The notes under the pieces: generated by a model
What the model saw: only the letters and a program-made list of their open reading frames with translations
The model's database searches: none
What the model was told of the DNA's origin: nothing
In this document: positions 1-11,677 of the stretch, in pieces
Position numbering within the stretch: the first letter of the stretch is position 1
Layout of the letters: every line of letters starts with the position of its first letter
From: Macrolepiota albuminosa
Lineage: Eukaryota; Basidiomycota; Agaricomycetes; Agaricales; Agaricaceae
Length of the DNA stretch: 64,000 bases
Assembly (NCBI GenBank): GCA_027475525.1
Contig: JAMWFC010000082.1
Coordinates: 2,790,001 to 2,854,000, forward strand
Direction: 5' to 3'
Program-made: the position numbers and the translations under genes

Positions 1-315
1 AAAACACTTAATGAAATTGAGTTCTTTCTTGAATCAATGACTTCTGCTCTTGAAAATCAGGTTGTTGTGACATGATGTACAAATAAAAACATGCTGTTGC
101 ATATACTTCACACTTGCTCTTGCATTTGCTATGAAAAAGACCTTTAGTATTGATTTCCCTCTCTTAAAAAAATGCCCAAATCTTTCAGGCTTATGTTGAG
201 TGAATGAGCAGAAAGATAATTTTTTGCATGATTCTCTAGATTGAAACCATCCATTGAAGATGTGCTTGATTTTTACCAGGCTTTATATTTATATGATTGG
301 CAATCAAAGCATTTT
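1..315. other. Unassigned AT-rich sequence
   Basis: No coding region, terminal repeat or recognisable element is visible. It borders a fragment shared with LTR family A and is probably decayed repeat DNA. Confidence 0.4.
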
Positions 316-468
316 CTGTCAGGGGACTCCTCATTTCTTCCATCTTCCTTCCTTCATTTCTTTATTTCATCTTTCATTCTCCTACTTTACTGCTCTTATT
401 CTGACAACTCTATTTATTTATTAGTATGACTTCCAGCCTCTGAGATGCTCTGGTTCTCTAGTTATCAT
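316..468. repeat. Tc1 3' flank shared with LTR family A
   Basis: Begins with TCAGGGGACTCCTCATT and continues through a pyrimidine-rich stretch into the 3' end of the Tc1 transposase relic. The same block, including the end of the transposase reading frame, recurs at the start of the solo LTR at 21013 and, inverted, near 43730-43909. It is either the outer end of the Tc1 element or LTR-derived. Confidence 0.5.
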
Positions 469-1376
469 TCAGACAAGTGTGTCTCCTTCAGTGCTGCCCA
501 CAGACAGCTTATATACCTTGAGGTACTCTCAGAGATGTTCAATAGGGTTGAGATCAGGGAATTGGGCTGGCCACAAAAAGACATCAAATTTGTTGTTCTC
601 AAACCACTTGTCAGCCCTCTTAGAGTTGTGTTTGAAATCATTGTCCTGTTGAAAGTAGCAGGCACCCTCCCCCATCTCCAACTTCTCAAAGCTTTCCTTT
701 GCTCCATCATCCAAAATTTCACAGTACTGCTCTGCATTCATGATTTCCACCACCTCCACAAGCTTTCCTATCTCATTCCAACCCATACAGCCCCATACTA
801 TGAGATTATTCCCTCCTCCATGCTCATAGTAGGTGTAGTTGTTCAGTTTGAAATGCCTTCTCCTTGTAGCTTCCACACATACTGCTTCCCATCTGACCCA
901 ATCCTGTTAATCTTTGCCTCATTTGTTGACAACACCCTTTTCCAGTCCTCTATAGTCCAGTTCCAATGCTCCTGAGCCCATTTAAGCTGTAGTTGTCGAT
1001 GTCTAGCTTTGAGCATAGGAACTTTTCTCTTGGTAGCAGACCAATACCCCTCCTCCTTCAACATATTCCAGATAGTCTGGGGAGAGACAGGGTTAGAAAT
1101 GATGTTGTTGATAAAATTGATGGCCTGGACAGCTGTATTAAATCTCCCAGTTGAGATTTGTTGAACAATAGCCTGTTTATCATGTGGAGTAAGCTTAGCA
1201 GGATGGCCTCCAGGATAGTTTTCCTTGTCCATCTCCAACTCTCTACCAATCCTCCCAATAGTAGACTTCCCTAGACCAGTTTGAGCCCCAATCTGATGCA
1301 GAGAATACTCTTGAGCAAGAAGAGAAGCAACAGTAGAGTGTTGTGCAGGAGAAATAGGTTTTATGATGGTGGTTGA
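469..1376 (-). pseudogene. Tc1/mariner transposase relic (copy 1)
   Basis: Cut-and-paste DNA transposase remnant read on the minus strand. From the N-terminus: a helix-turn-helix stretch (SLHQIGAQTGLGKSTIGRI near 1260-1310), a second DNA-binding part, then the DDE catalytic core. The usual WSDE around the first catalytic Asp reads STNE, so that Asp is lost. The second motif survives as QQDND and the third as DLNPIEHL. A frameshift near 860, an in-frame TGA where EHLW is expected, and the lack of an ATG at the expected start (ATA there) show that it is dead. It is longer than copy 2 at 9.5-10.3 kb, which lacks the 3' third. No terminal inverted repeats were identified with confidence. Confidence 0.85.
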
Positions 1377-1514
1377 AGGTCAAGATGTGGATCAATCAAC
1401 TTGAACCACTTCCAAATATATCAAAACATGGTCACATGACTTTGTCTGTATTTCCACATGCAACTTACTCCTTGTTTCTGACTAAAACAGGAATAAACCT
1501 GAAAAATTAGAGAT

Positions 1515-1746
1515 TGTAGTGTAGTCCGCTATGTGGCCACCGCCACATAGCATTTACTTACTTACTAGGTACTTAGCATACAATATTATATTTATTATAA
1601 TATTATTTACATACATATAAATACCTACAACCTGCTGCTTAATAAGCAGCTTATTTTGTGTTGATACTACATAGTCAATAGACTGGACTGGTCTGATTCT
1701 GTGTAGTGTGAACCTTAAGCTCTCACTCAACTGTAACTTCGTTACA
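1515..1746 (+). repeat. LTR family C (5' LTR of E2)
   Basis: Starts TGTAGTGTAGTCCGC and ends TTCGTTACA, matching the 235-bp LTRs of E5. It keeps the three LTR-C hairpins: GCTATGTGGC/GCCACATAGC around a 4-nt loop, a CTGCTTA/TAAGCAG stem, and the terminal TGTAAC-TTC-GTTACA. The internal region starts with TTTTTTTGAATCC, as in E5 and E6; no tRNA-type TGG primer site is obvious there. Confidence 0.85.
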
Positions 1747-1895
1747 TTTTTTTGAATCCACCAGCTAGGATCTATTGCCTAGCATCTGACGGCAGTCGCT
1801 GAGTTTATTGACAGAACTTTACATTTTTTTGAATCCACCAGCTAGGATCTATTGCCTAGCATCTGACGGCAGTCGCTGAGTTTATTGACAGAACT
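1742..1895. repeat. 77-bp perfect tandem duplication (locus 1)
   Basis: Two identical 77-bp copies head to tail, covering the LTR end and leader of E2. Probably an unmerged assembly overlap. Confidence 0.95.
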
Positions 1896-1954
1896 CTATC
1901 AGCTTCTTGAGCTTCTTGCACAGCCACACCATGCAAATTTCAAACAGGGAATTG

Positions 1955-3290
1955 ATGAGTAATCCTATACCTGCAGTTGCCACTGATGGCGGGCGGAATG
2001 CCCACGACCTATGGGGAGACCCAGCAGACACCCAGGACACGTCAGCGTCCAATGTGGGTCAGTCAAGACCCAAGGCTCGAGACCGAGGTTGGAGCACCGA
2101 CCTGTCTGGGAATGAAAGCGAGGCACAGAGAGCTGAGAGCTCACAACAAGACGGTTAGCAATGGCTTCAGGACAAGATGCCAGGGAGATTAACTCCCCCA
2201 GTTACGCAGCTGCCAGAAGGACTGCGATGGTCTAGCTGACTAGCCTCAAAAGGGCCCCCTGAGGAAGGCTGACAGTCAACAGGCGCCTATGGCATCTCAG
2301 GAGACACCAAGTTGTCGGTACGGACTGGGGAAGCTATTTCTCCAAGCCGGAGTAGTGGGACCAGGCAGGCTGCAGCGGGCTCAATGCCCTCCAGGATAGT
2401 GGAAGCCTGCATAGAAGAAGTATTGGAGGAGGCTGCAAGTCCTGAAGTAGCCCACATGGAAAACCAATTTCCACACACACCAGCAGTGCAGGAAGTCCTG
2501 GAGGTTGCAGAGCTTCCGGAGGAGGTGATTGAGTCGTCAAGCAACGACAACGCCGGAGCAGAGGAGCAGTGGTTGAAAACCATGTACATTGTGCGCTTGC
2601 AGGTATTCTGGGATTTACACCCAGAGGTGATGAAATACACCACCCAAGCGCAACTCGAGCACTACGCTTCAGCACATATAGTAGCACTTAGACAACAAGG
2701 GCACAAAGTGCCCAATGTATTCAGTACAAAATATACTAATTTGATAGTGAGAGTGCTCACTTTGAAACTGCAAATGTATTTGCAGCGGAAGGCCACAAGG
2801 CAATCAGAGGTCTCGACCCCCTGGAGCTACACTTCTGAGGAATGCTTGGCACATCGCAATCAAGACATTGGAATCGAGCTAGTGGAGGCACTAGCATGGG
2901 CGCAGAAAATGCCTGAAGTGAAACCGGTGAGTACTTTCTATACTCTAGCAGGACAAGGGTGGTGTGAGGAGCCTCCACACATGCGTAACCGAGACCTTAG
3001 GACAGATATGTCAGGCCCGGATAGATGCAATAGTACCGTGCTCAAGGTGGAGAGCGAGGTATCTGTGATGCCACACATGCCCATGGCAGAAATGTTGAGC
3101 GACAGAGTCGTGTATCAATGTATGCACAATGGCGACCTCAGAACTAAGGGACAGTCCCTTATTGATGATCAGAGCATCGTATTCAAGGGCACTAAGCCCA
3201 TTGATGAGATGTGTCATCGATTCATGACGCAGGGCCAGGAGAATCAAGCTTCCCCAGACCCAGGGTGGCACAACGATCATGATCTACAAA
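1955..3290 (+). pseudogene. gag pseudogene of E2
   Basis: Capsid-type Gag remnant homologous to residues 1 to about 440 of the E5 gag. The start is ATG at 1955 (MSNPIP), the same start as in E5. In-frame stops at about 2156, 2237 and 2270 precede a long open stretch (2312-3290). Most substitutions relative to E5 are C-to-T or G-to-A, and the stops stand where E5 has sense codons. Several hairpins of the E5 gag persist (GGGCAC-AAA-GTGCCC at 2699-2713; TAAGGGACAGTCCCTTA at 3145-3161), others have lost pairing. The N-terminal half of Gag is rich in acidic residues and Pro; the zinc knuckle is not reached. Confidence 0.85.
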
Positions 3291-3446
3291 TCCAGGGTAG
3301 CGCCACATATTCGTCCTGCAAAAGCTTCAGCGACATGATTGGGGAAGGGTGGTACCCCTGAATAATGAATTGTGACTTTGTTTAGTGGTTCCAAACTGTG
3401 AACTATACATAGCTTTCCATTTTTCTTTAGTACACAAAACCATCTC
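3291..3446 (-). pseudogene. RT fragment of E3
   Basis: The minus-strand frame gives the start of a Gypsy reverse transcriptase: FCVLKKNGKLCIVHSLEPLN followed by AEAFAGRICGATLDL, the palm region just upstream of the catalytic motifs. It lies only about 45 bp from the protease end, so the protease-RT linker has been deleted, and it is cut off by the E2 junction. Confidence 0.7.
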
Positions 3447-3489
3447 AATTTATAGGCTGAATTAGAAGGCTCGTAAACTCCCGCCGCTA

Positions 3490-4600
3490 TCAGTTAGGGT
3501 CACTAATAGTTAGCGTCGTTTCATCTTTGAATGTCGTCTTGACTACTGATTGAGCTAACACGTCGAAGGGCCTTCCCAATAGTAAGTCGTATGCAGATGA
3601 TCTCAGTATGTGAATTTGCAGATAGAATGTAAGGTCGCCAATAACACATGGCACATTCCGGGCCATTTCCAAGGATTGATCAATTGTGCTGTTAGCGCTC
3701 TGCATGTTAAGAATGATTGTTGGATCGTAAATGATGCCTAGTTTGTTAGCAACATCGGCAGCCATTGAAATAATTTGTGATCCGCTGTCCACAATAGACT
3801 CTATCTTGCTTTTTCCATCAACTGTCAACATAATTGAGCAAATTGCATGAGAGTCTTGGGCTACAGTAAGAATGGCAGGATCGTCGCTAGATCTTAGCGA
3901 TTTGAGGTAAGTTTTGACCAGATCAATGGACGTAGCTTCTTTGGGTAGTGTGGCCTCTTCCTTGATTTCTGGTGCTACCATCTCTGTTATATATGGAAAT
4001 CCAGGTAGCACGTCATCACATTCATCCACCGCCATTACGTTGTTAGCTATATTTTGTTGAGGAGTAACTGCAGTACGCATCTGGTTCCTTCATCACATTC
4101 ATCCACCGCCATTACGTTGTTAGCTATATTTTGTTGAGGAGTAACTGCAGTACGCATCTGGTTCCTGACATCTGGTGCCATGCTGCATAACTCTCCTACT
4201 GATAGTGTAACCTGACTTTGTGTGTAACCTGACTTTGCATGATGTGATCGAAAACTACCTTAGACTTTTCCAGATCGTATATAGGCGCTGTGGGTCAATA
4301 TCCCTCCATAGGTTTATCTGGCACTCTGAAGTTGCGATTAAGGGGTGGGGTGTAGTTGCCTTCAAAGCCAGCGTAAGGATGCAGTGGTGGCTCCATAACG
4401 GCCTGCGCCCTGGTTGCTTCAGGTACATTGTTGTTAGCATTAGAAGTTAAGGCTTTTGCTGGGGCGGGGCCTGTCATCACGCCTGATGGCCTATAATCTT
4501 TTAAAGGCTGCTTGCCCTTTTTGATCTCTACCCTGTTGAAGACCTGATTCTTTAGCAACTTCAGCTCCTTCTCTAGCATCTCAATTCTCTCCTCTCATGA
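3490..4600 (-). pseudogene. Retropepsin/linker region of E3
   Basis: Aspartic protease of a Gypsy polyprotein. The active site reads IVDSGSQIISMA, followed by the LLLGRPF motif typical of retropepsins. Upstream is a Pro/Asn-rich linker with PLKDYRP. The frame is broken by a 77-bp duplication (4013-4166) and a stop near 4295. A homologous protease with the same DSGSQI core is in E4 at 15005-15331. Confidence 0.8.
4013..4166. repeat. 77-bp perfect tandem duplication (locus 2)
   Basis: Two identical 77-bp copies inside the E3 protease region; one copy causes a frameshift. Confidence 0.95.
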
Positions 4601-4870
4601 CAGCATAAGTCAGTCGCTGATAGCGTTTAGCTGGAGTACTTCATGAATTAGCGCTTGTTGAGGAGTTGCTTCTGCTTCTGTTGTCGCCATGCTATTTAAG
4701 TTGCCTGTTGGTAAGTTCCTGGAGTTTCAATGGTGCCACTCATCAATGCGTCCCTGGAATGTCTTATGCTTGGAATAAAGAGGAATGTTAGCACCTGAAG
4801 GTAAGACTAGTTTCCTATCCATCCTCCGGCACACTTTCCCTTGTCGCAAATACTGTTCAAGAATAGTGCA

Positions 4871-6027
4871 TCAACCCCTGGTCATGGTATGTCCTGCCTT
4901 GCCACAAAAATGGCAAAGTCCCATCTGTATGTTGTTTCTAGGTGCCAAGAGACTAGTCGAGATCATCTCCAGTTTATTCATGACATTAGCGACTGTGTTG
5001 TTAATGGCATTTTCCAAATTCTCCTTCTTGACATATCTGTTGTGGTCATTGGCAGTGCTAGGTGCTGGCAACTCTAGTTTGGGTGCCATTCCTCCATGGT
5101 CCATGCCAGGTTGCTGTAAAGGTATACCTGTATCCATGCCCTTTAATACCCACTTTCCTGCCTCAAAGACCTTTTCTATGTTGTAGGGTTCCTCGGAATG
5201 ATGGTCGTGCATAATAATCTCCAAGCATCGTGCAATCTTAGTCCATAACGAGGTCGGAAATCCTTGTTGAAACAAATGGCACTCCTCATTCCCATATAAC
5301 TTTTCATTTTGGACAAGCCATCTCGCTATCTGCTGGAAATCACGATAATAAGTTGATAACGCTCCTAGAGTATAGATCCCTGCTGCAAAGGTGTCCTGTA
5401 CTAGCTTCTGGATTTCCATTACTATATAACGTGTAGCTTCTTAGCCTTCTTCTATTCATTATAGGTAAAAAGCCTTGGCACTGCGTCATTGGTAAGTCCT
5501 TGGAACTCCTTCAAACCTGTCTATGATTCGGCTATATTGTATGAGACGTATCTGGCGGCGTATTCATTCATCTGGGTATCATTGGTCACATGGCAGTCAT
5601 GTAGCAAATATTCCAAGTCCTTGAAATACTGTGTTAGTTCATGGGGCTTTGTTTCGTCCCATTTTGGCGACGAGAAGTGGTTTCTGGGTGGCATGCGCTG
5701 ATTATTCAGCTGATCCATACTGGTAGGTGTGTTTGTTGAAGTAGGAAGGGTGGTAGTGCTCATGTTACTTAGTGTTGATGTCATAGGTACAGGCTCAGTT
5801 AGCTCTGAGTTGCTAGGTTCTGGCGATAATAACCTAGATAACTCTTCTAGAGGAGTAAGCAGCATATGGTTTTCACCTGCTAAGTACTCAAACGGTTGGA
5901 AAAAAGGGAAAAAGCTTTTGGCTAGGCTGTCTGGGGTGGCTTCAAGCTCCTGGTCCAAAGTCTGTCTTGGTAGCGTGCCTGATAAGTGTAGTGAATCAGT
6001 AGTGCTTGGTTCAAATGCGCTCTCCAA
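4871..6027 (-). pseudogene. gag pseudogene of E3
   Basis: Gag from MESAFEPSTTD (6027) to a zinc knuckle with the core CHFCGKAGHT near 4885-4910, whose last cysteine lies beyond the open frame. The capsid part includes KWDETKPHELTQYFKDLEYL and, after a break near 5420-5520, the stretch ending STYYRDFQQIARWL. The homologous gag in E4 shares KWDE(T/S)KPxEL and YVARYVSYDTAE. One stop/frameshift between 5419 and 5521 makes it non-functional. Confidence 0.8.
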
Positions 6028-6109
6028 CAGGAGGCAGCACTGTTGCTGGGCTTGAGTTTCTGGTGGAATTCTGTCTCAGAAGAACCCCTTGCAGTGGGCT
6101 CCAAAATGA

Positions 6110-7788
6110 TGATGCCAACTGTGGTTGGGTGTGCTGGACATATATGCAGTACAATGCCGTCTCCAGCACTTGGCGTGCGTGGTTTGTGAGGAGTCCTGAC
6201 AGGGTCCCGGTGTGCTCAAGCGGAGGTGATAGAACGATGCACTAAATTATAGCACTTCGGGGGCTACCTGGCAGACGGTAAGTGTCGTAGCTTAAACAAA
6301 GATATAGAAGAAAAGATGAGTAGCGCAGCGTATTGTGCCCATAGGTGGCACCGTAAACGACGAAGATGAGATAGATGAGGCTAGCGCCCGACTTAGTAAT
6401 GAAATCAGAGAAAGCTAGCGCAATTTGAATGCTAAGTGTAACTGGGTGCTCAAGAGGTTACGATTTGTTGTTATATACATGTGAAGTAGCTATTTTATAT
6501 ACTATGCACCACCATGTTTGCCAAGATAAAAGTCCATCTGCAGCGCTATCTTCTAGCACCTCTCCTTGTGGTTTCTTCTAATGGTGACCTGTCAATGGCA
6601 ACCTTTTGCACATGGATGACAGTGACCAACGGCGTTATGATCCACGGCGACCAGCGGTGACTCTATGTTGACTTAGAATTATATGAGTCTGCTCACTTTC
6701 ACTATAACTCTGATTGGCCAGGCTGTTCTGGGATATGGTTGGAAAATCCTCGACAGACGCCATGAGCGCTAATGTCAGCACTACTCATTGTACCAGTTCC
6801 TGACAGGTCCAGATGTTGGATTTAGGTATATCCTGTGCCGCTGTCATTGATCCTTTTAGACTTCTGATTGAAGTGCCTTGTCAAATGGCAGTGCCTGCTG
6901 CTGGCTCCTTCTGGAAGTGATCGGGGTTTGGTTAGAGTCCCCTCCCGCTGTCATGTTAGTGCTATACATTCTGAGCCTCCTTTGTCCTTGGAATAGGTAA
7001 ATGGAGTATGCTGAAGGCCTGGTGGTTGGTGATTAGGGTAAATGGATAAGTCTTGTAGTAGAGTGCCAGAGCTAGGGCTGCTCTATATTCCAAACTGGTT
7101 GCTAGAGTCTTCAGTACGTCAAGTGTTGGTTGGCCTATAATGTCCCTTGATGCGCTCAGTCTGAGTAGAAGCCTATCAGCACTACCTTCTAGCGCATCTT
7201 CTCATGGTTCCCTCTAATAGTGACATGTCAATGGCAACCCATTGCACATGGATGACAGTGACCAATGGCATTATGACCCATGGCAACCAACGGTGACTCT
7301 AAATTGACTTAGAAATATACAGGTTTGCTCACTTTTAATATAATTTCAATTGGCCAGGTGAGATATGGTCAGAAAATCCTTGACAGATGCCGTGAGCATT
7401 AATGTTAGCACTACTCATTGTATCAGTTCCTGACAGGTCCAGATGTTGGGTTTAAGTATATCCTGTGCCACTGTTATTGATTCTTTTAGACTTCTGATTG
7501 AGGTGCCTTGTCAAATGGCAGCGCTTACTGCTGACCTCTTATGAAAGTGATCGGAGTTTGGTTAGAGTCCTCTTCCCACCATTGTGTTAGTGCTATACAT
7601 TCTGAGCCTCCTTGGTCCTTGAAAGAAGTAAATGAAGTGTGCTGAAGGACTGGTAACTGGTGATTAGAGTAAATGGATAAGTCCTGCAATAGAGCGACAG
7701 AGCTAGGGCTGCTCTGTACTCAAACTGGTCACTAGAGTCTCTAGTATGTCAAGTGTTGGTTGGCCTATAATGTCCCTTGATGTGCTAA
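6110..7788 (-). repeat. LTR family D (5' LTR of E3), with internal duplication
   Basis: Adjacent to the E3 primer site; on the plus strand it begins TGATGCCAACTGTGGTTGG, matching the solo LTR-D at 10532-11677. The segment 6535-7180 recurs, diverged, at 7180-7788 (period about 643 bp), so this copy holds a partial LTR-D duplication. The right edge is interrupted by a solo LTR-B at 7789, and LTR-D similarity resumes at about 8700-8720. Confidence 0.65.
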
Positions 7789-8699
7789 TGATGCCCAAAA
7801 GTTGGTCAATAGCAGATATGGTTTACGGCTACTGACCTGTATGCATTGGGCACGCTAAGTGTTTTGAGGGAGTCCTGGGCAGGTCCCAGAGAACAAGTCA
7901 GAAAGATAAAGGTTTAGTCGGCAAGGGGTGTCAGTAAGGGATATGTGCTGAGTGGAGAGTGCCTAAGCAACTAAAGTAATTTGATGTGAGTGCAGCAAGA
8001 GAGGTGGCAAGAAGATGAAAAGCTTAGCAACAACTAAGCTGCTAGGTGCCTGCCATAGATGCAAGGCATGTAAGTTCTGTAAGCATAACTGCGGCAAGCA
8101 AGCTAAAGGTGTCCAGACAGTTGGTGACTAAGAACTTAGTCAGCTCAAAAGAAATCTGAACCGTAAGGTGAACTGAGCGAGGTAAACAGGGTACTCTGTT
8201 CTGTGTGATAACTAGTGACAATGGTAAGTATTTATAGTGAAACCACAGTTCCCTGTTGCCAAGTAGCTAAGGGTCGCCAAGGGATGGTGAACTGTAAGTA
8301 ATGTAATTAATCGCCATGCATTAAACTAAACATTGAGAAATGAAGCCAGCAAGCTGTCCATCTGGCTAAGGGAGGGGCACTAAGAGATGTCAGGTGCCAG
8401 AGTAAATGTCAGGCCATCCATCATGAGTAAATAACATTATACCTAATCTATAAACGCTGTTGTTGGCCAGCCATGCCACGTGCTGATTGATTGCTGCTAC
8501 CTGTCAATGTTTGCTAGCTGTCATTCCAGCTGCTGCTGGTGCTATCACTGATCAGATCTGTTGCTTGCCATGCATGGCTGCCAGGTAAGGTCTAAATTGA
8601 ATAAATTGTGTGTGCCAAGTTCAGCACATGCATAGCAAGGTGTCTGGAACTGATGCCGAGCCTGCTATTGATGCGCCTAGCCTGTATGGGGTCCTATCA
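7789..8699 (-). repeat. Solo LTR family B (minus)
   Basis: Plus strand starts TGATGCCCAAAAG and ends GGGGTCCTATCA, the reverse complement of the LTR-B ends at 12645, 35616 and 36963 (TGATAGGACCC ... GGGCATCATCA). It lies in LTR-D: the word CAGTCTGAGTAGAAG that follows the target in the solo LTR-D resumes at about 8704. It is heavily diverged and no clean target duplication is visible. Confidence 0.6.
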
Positions 8700-8719
8700 G
8701 CACTCAGTCTGAGTAGAAG

Positions 8720-9519
8720 CCTATTATTGTTACTGACCTTTATCCAATTTTGCTGTTCAACTCATTTTCTGACTTGTTCTCTGGGAACTGCCCAGGACTC
8801 TCTCAATCCTTAGCATGTCCAAACACATTTTATACAGGTCAGTAGCCATAAACCATATCTGCTACTGATCTACTTTTAGGCATCATCAGCAGATCTAAGC
8901 ACAGATGCCAAGCTGTAGTTGCAAGATGCTAGAGAGAGAGAGAGAGAACTCAAGCAGAGTCCTACTGCTGACATGGTCAATAAAGAGTAGTCTGTCACAT
9001 ATGGTGACCAAAATGTTGGAATACAATCTCTACTGCCCAATTGATACACTGTGTGCTACTAACAAAAAGTAAGTATTTATAGTAAGGAAGTTAGCCAATG
9101 CTAAGAGGCTAAACATTGCTAGAGGGTGGTGAACTGATAAAAATGTAAGTAAATGCTGTGAATTGAATTGTATAGTAAAAAGGTCCATAATAATGCTGTC
9201 ATAGAAATACTTCATCATTTCATTCTATAAGCGCTGCCACTAGCTAAGAGCATTATGCTAGATTGACTGATGCCAAGTGTCTGTGTAAATGTATAGCCTT
9301 GAAGTGCAAGCAGCAAGGTGCAGCAAGGTGTCAACAGTGGTGCAAAGAATAAGTGGTGCTATAAAAGTGGTCTGAGAGTAATTGGAGCCTGTAGCTGCTT
9401 AGTGTAAAAATATGAAAAAAATTAGTGCCAGAAGTGCTAGAGCATGCTGCTTCTGGTAGTACCAGTAGGCTAATGTGAGGTGTGGATATTGGTGCTATTT
9501 GTGGCTAGCCATAGTAGAA
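8720..9519. repeat. Mosaic of decayed LTR fragments
   Basis: About 8720-8889 matches the 3' end of LTR-A (CTGATCTACTTTTAGGCATCATCA). About 8890-9480 holds further degenerate LTR-like sequence, partly minus strand, with a 15-bp AG run at about 8933-8947. No gene. Confidence 0.5.
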
Positions 9520-10330
9520 GCTTATTATCTCTTCTGTTTCCAAGTTCTCAAAGCTTTCCACCACTGCCTCATCCAAAATCTCACAATACTGTGTAGCATC
9601 TATCTTCTCTTGAACTTCTATGAGCTTTCCCACTCCATTCCAACTCATGCAGCCCCATACCATTAAATTGTTTCCTCCTCTATGCTTGATAGTTGGCATA
9701 GTAGTGCAGTTAGATAGTAGTTCTCCTGGAATTTTCTACATATATACCTTTCCATTTGATCCAATCTGATTAATCTTTGTCTCATCACTCCACAAAACCC
9801 TCTTCCAATTCTCCACTGTCCAGTTCTTATAATACTGAGCAAACTTGAGCCAGTTTGCATGATGAGTAGCCTTGAGCATGGAAACTTTCTTCTTTGTTGC
9901 TGAGCAAAAACTTGCTTTCTTCAATGCATTTCTGACTGTCTGAGGATTGACAGGACTAGAGATGACAAAATTAATGAACTGTGTGGCTTGAACAGCATTA
10001 TCTAGCTTCCCAGTAGTAATTTGATGAATAATAGACTGTTTGTCACATGCTGTAAGCTTGGAGCTTGAACAGCATTATCTAGCTTCCCAGTAGTAATTTG
10101 ATGAATAATAGACTGTTTGTCACATGCTGTAAGCTTGGAAGGACAATCTCTAGAATGATTCTTTTTGTTGCTCTCCAGTTTTTTGCTGATCCTCCTTACA
10201 GTGCCCTTTTTCAGGCCAGTTTTTGCTTGGATTTGATGCTGAGAATACCCCTCATTGAGGAAAGAAGCAACAGAAGAGCGATTGACAGCAGAAATAGGTC
10301 ACATGATAGTGGTAGAATGTCAAGAAAGTG
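9520..10330 (-). pseudogene. Tc1/mariner transposase relic (copy 2)
   Basis: Second Tc1 transposase, diverged from copy 1. The first catalytic motif is intact (WSDETKIN near 9770-9790). The protein stops after SFENLE, so the second and third catalytic motifs are missing. The likely start is ATG near 10300, whose next codon is TGA where a sense codon is expected (compatible with CGA to TGA). The HTH region reads SQHQIQAKTGLKKGTVRRI. A 77-bp duplication (9986-10139) adds a frameshift. It lies just left of the presumed 5' LTR of E6. Confidence 0.8.
9986..10139. repeat. 77-bp perfect tandem duplication (locus 3)
   Basis: Two identical 77-bp copies inside Tc1 copy 2. Confidence 0.95.
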
Positions 10331-10531
10331 ATTGATTGAAGTTGAACATGACAAATTAGTATAAACAAGGTCACATGACATTGTTTATACTTCCCACAAG
10401 GTGTTTCCATCTTCTACTGCTGAAAAGTGTTGAAAAAGTAGTGTTTTAAGGGCGCCCTCTGGCTGCATTGCCTGCTACTTTTGAGAGGACAACACACTTA
10501 GTGTAATGAAGTGTCATACATATACTAGCAT

Positions 10532-11677
10532 TGATGGCGCCAACTGTGGTTGGGTGCGCTGGACGTATATGCAGTACAATGCTGTCTCCAGCGTGGCACA
10601 CGTAGTTGTGAGGAGTCCTAACAGGGTCCCGGTGTGCTCAAGCGGAGGTGATAGAACGATGCACTAAATTATAGCACTTCGGGGGCTACCTGGCAGACGG
10701 TAAGTGTCGTAGCTTAAACAAAGATATTGAAGAAAAGATGAGTAGCGCAGCGTATTGTGCCCATAGGTGGCACCATAAACGACAAAAATGAGATAGACAA
10801 GGCAAGCGCCCGACTTAGTGATGAAGTCAGAGAAAGCTAGTGCAATTTGAACGCTAAGTGTAACTGTGTGCTCAAGAGGTTACGATTCGTTGTTATATAC
10901 ATGTGAAGTAGCTATTTTATATACTATGTGCTACTGTGTTTGCCAAGATAAAGGTCCATCTGCGGTGCTACCTCTTAGCGCCTCTCCTTGTGGTTTCCTC
11001 TAACAGTGACCTGTCAACAGCAACCTTTTGCACATGGATGACGGCGACCAACGGTGTTATGATCCACGGCGACCAGTGGCGACTCTATATTGACTTAGAA
11101 TTATATGAGTCTGCTCACTTTTACTATAACTCTGATTGGCCAGGCTGTTCTGGGGTATGGTCGGAAAATCCTCGACAGACACCATGAGTGCTAATGTCAG
11201 TGCTATTCATTGTACCAGTTCCTGACAGGTCCAGATGTCGGATTTAAGTATATCCTGTGCCGCTGTTATTGATCCTTTTAGACTTCTAATTGAAGTGCCT
11301 TGTCAAATGGCAGCGTCTGCGGCTGCCTCCTTCTGGAAGTGATCGGGGTTTAGTTAGAGTCCTTTCCTGCCGTCGTGTTAGCACTATACGTTCTGCACCT
11401 CCTTTGTCCTTGGGATAGGTGAATGGAGTGTGCTGAAGGCCTGGTAGCTGGCGGTTAGAGTAAATAGATAAGTCCTGTAGTAGAGTGCCAGAGCTAGGGC
11501 TGCTCTATATTTCCAACTGGTCGCTAGAGTCTTCAGGTAAATAGATAAGTCCTGTAGTAGAGTGCCAGAGCTAGGGCTGCTCTATATTTCCAACTGGTCG
11601 CTAGAGTCTTCAGTACGTCAAGTGTCGGTTGGCCTATAATGTCTCTTGATGCGCTCAGTCTGAGTAGAAGCCTATCA
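10532..11677 (-). repeat. Solo LTR family D
   Basis: Plus strand starts TGATGGCGCCAACTG and ends GAAGCCTATCA. Flanked by GCAT (10528-10531) and GCGT (11678-11681), a 4-bp target duplication with one transition. A 77-bp duplication lies inside (11460-11613). Confidence 0.75.
11460..11613. repeat. 77-bp perfect tandem duplication (locus 4)
   Basis: Two identical 77-bp copies within the solo LTR-D. The same LTR region in E3 (from about 7040) is single. Confidence 0.95.

Larger units (their letters stand above)
1515..3290 (+). mobile_element. E2: truncated Gypsy element, 5' LTR family C plus gag
   Basis: A 5' LTR (1515-1746), leader and gag closely related to E5 (23.8-35.4 kb) on the opposite strand. 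Similarity to the E5 gag stops abruptly at about 3290, in the motif NDHD, where the minus-strand element E3 begins. No pol, ORF3 or 3' LTR of E2 remains in the window. The leader contains a 77-bp duplication (1742-1895). Confidence 0.8.
3291..7788 (-). mobile_element. E3: Gypsy relic with LTR-D, gag-PR-RT (minus strand)
   Basis: Reading leftwards from the LTR at 6110: a primer-binding site (TTTTGGAGCCCACTGCAAGG on the minus strand, 6087-6107), gag, retropepsin, and a short RT fragment. It belongs to the same lineage as E4 (12.6-15.9 kb), with similar gag and protease and nearly the same primer site, and is distinct from the E5/E6/E2 lineage. There is no RNase H, integrase or 3' LTR; the RT stops at TLDL next to E2. 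Confidence 0.75.

Noticed and set aside
8933..8947. AG microsatellite as a functional element
   Set aside because: A short simple repeat in decayed LTR sequence, nothing else around it.
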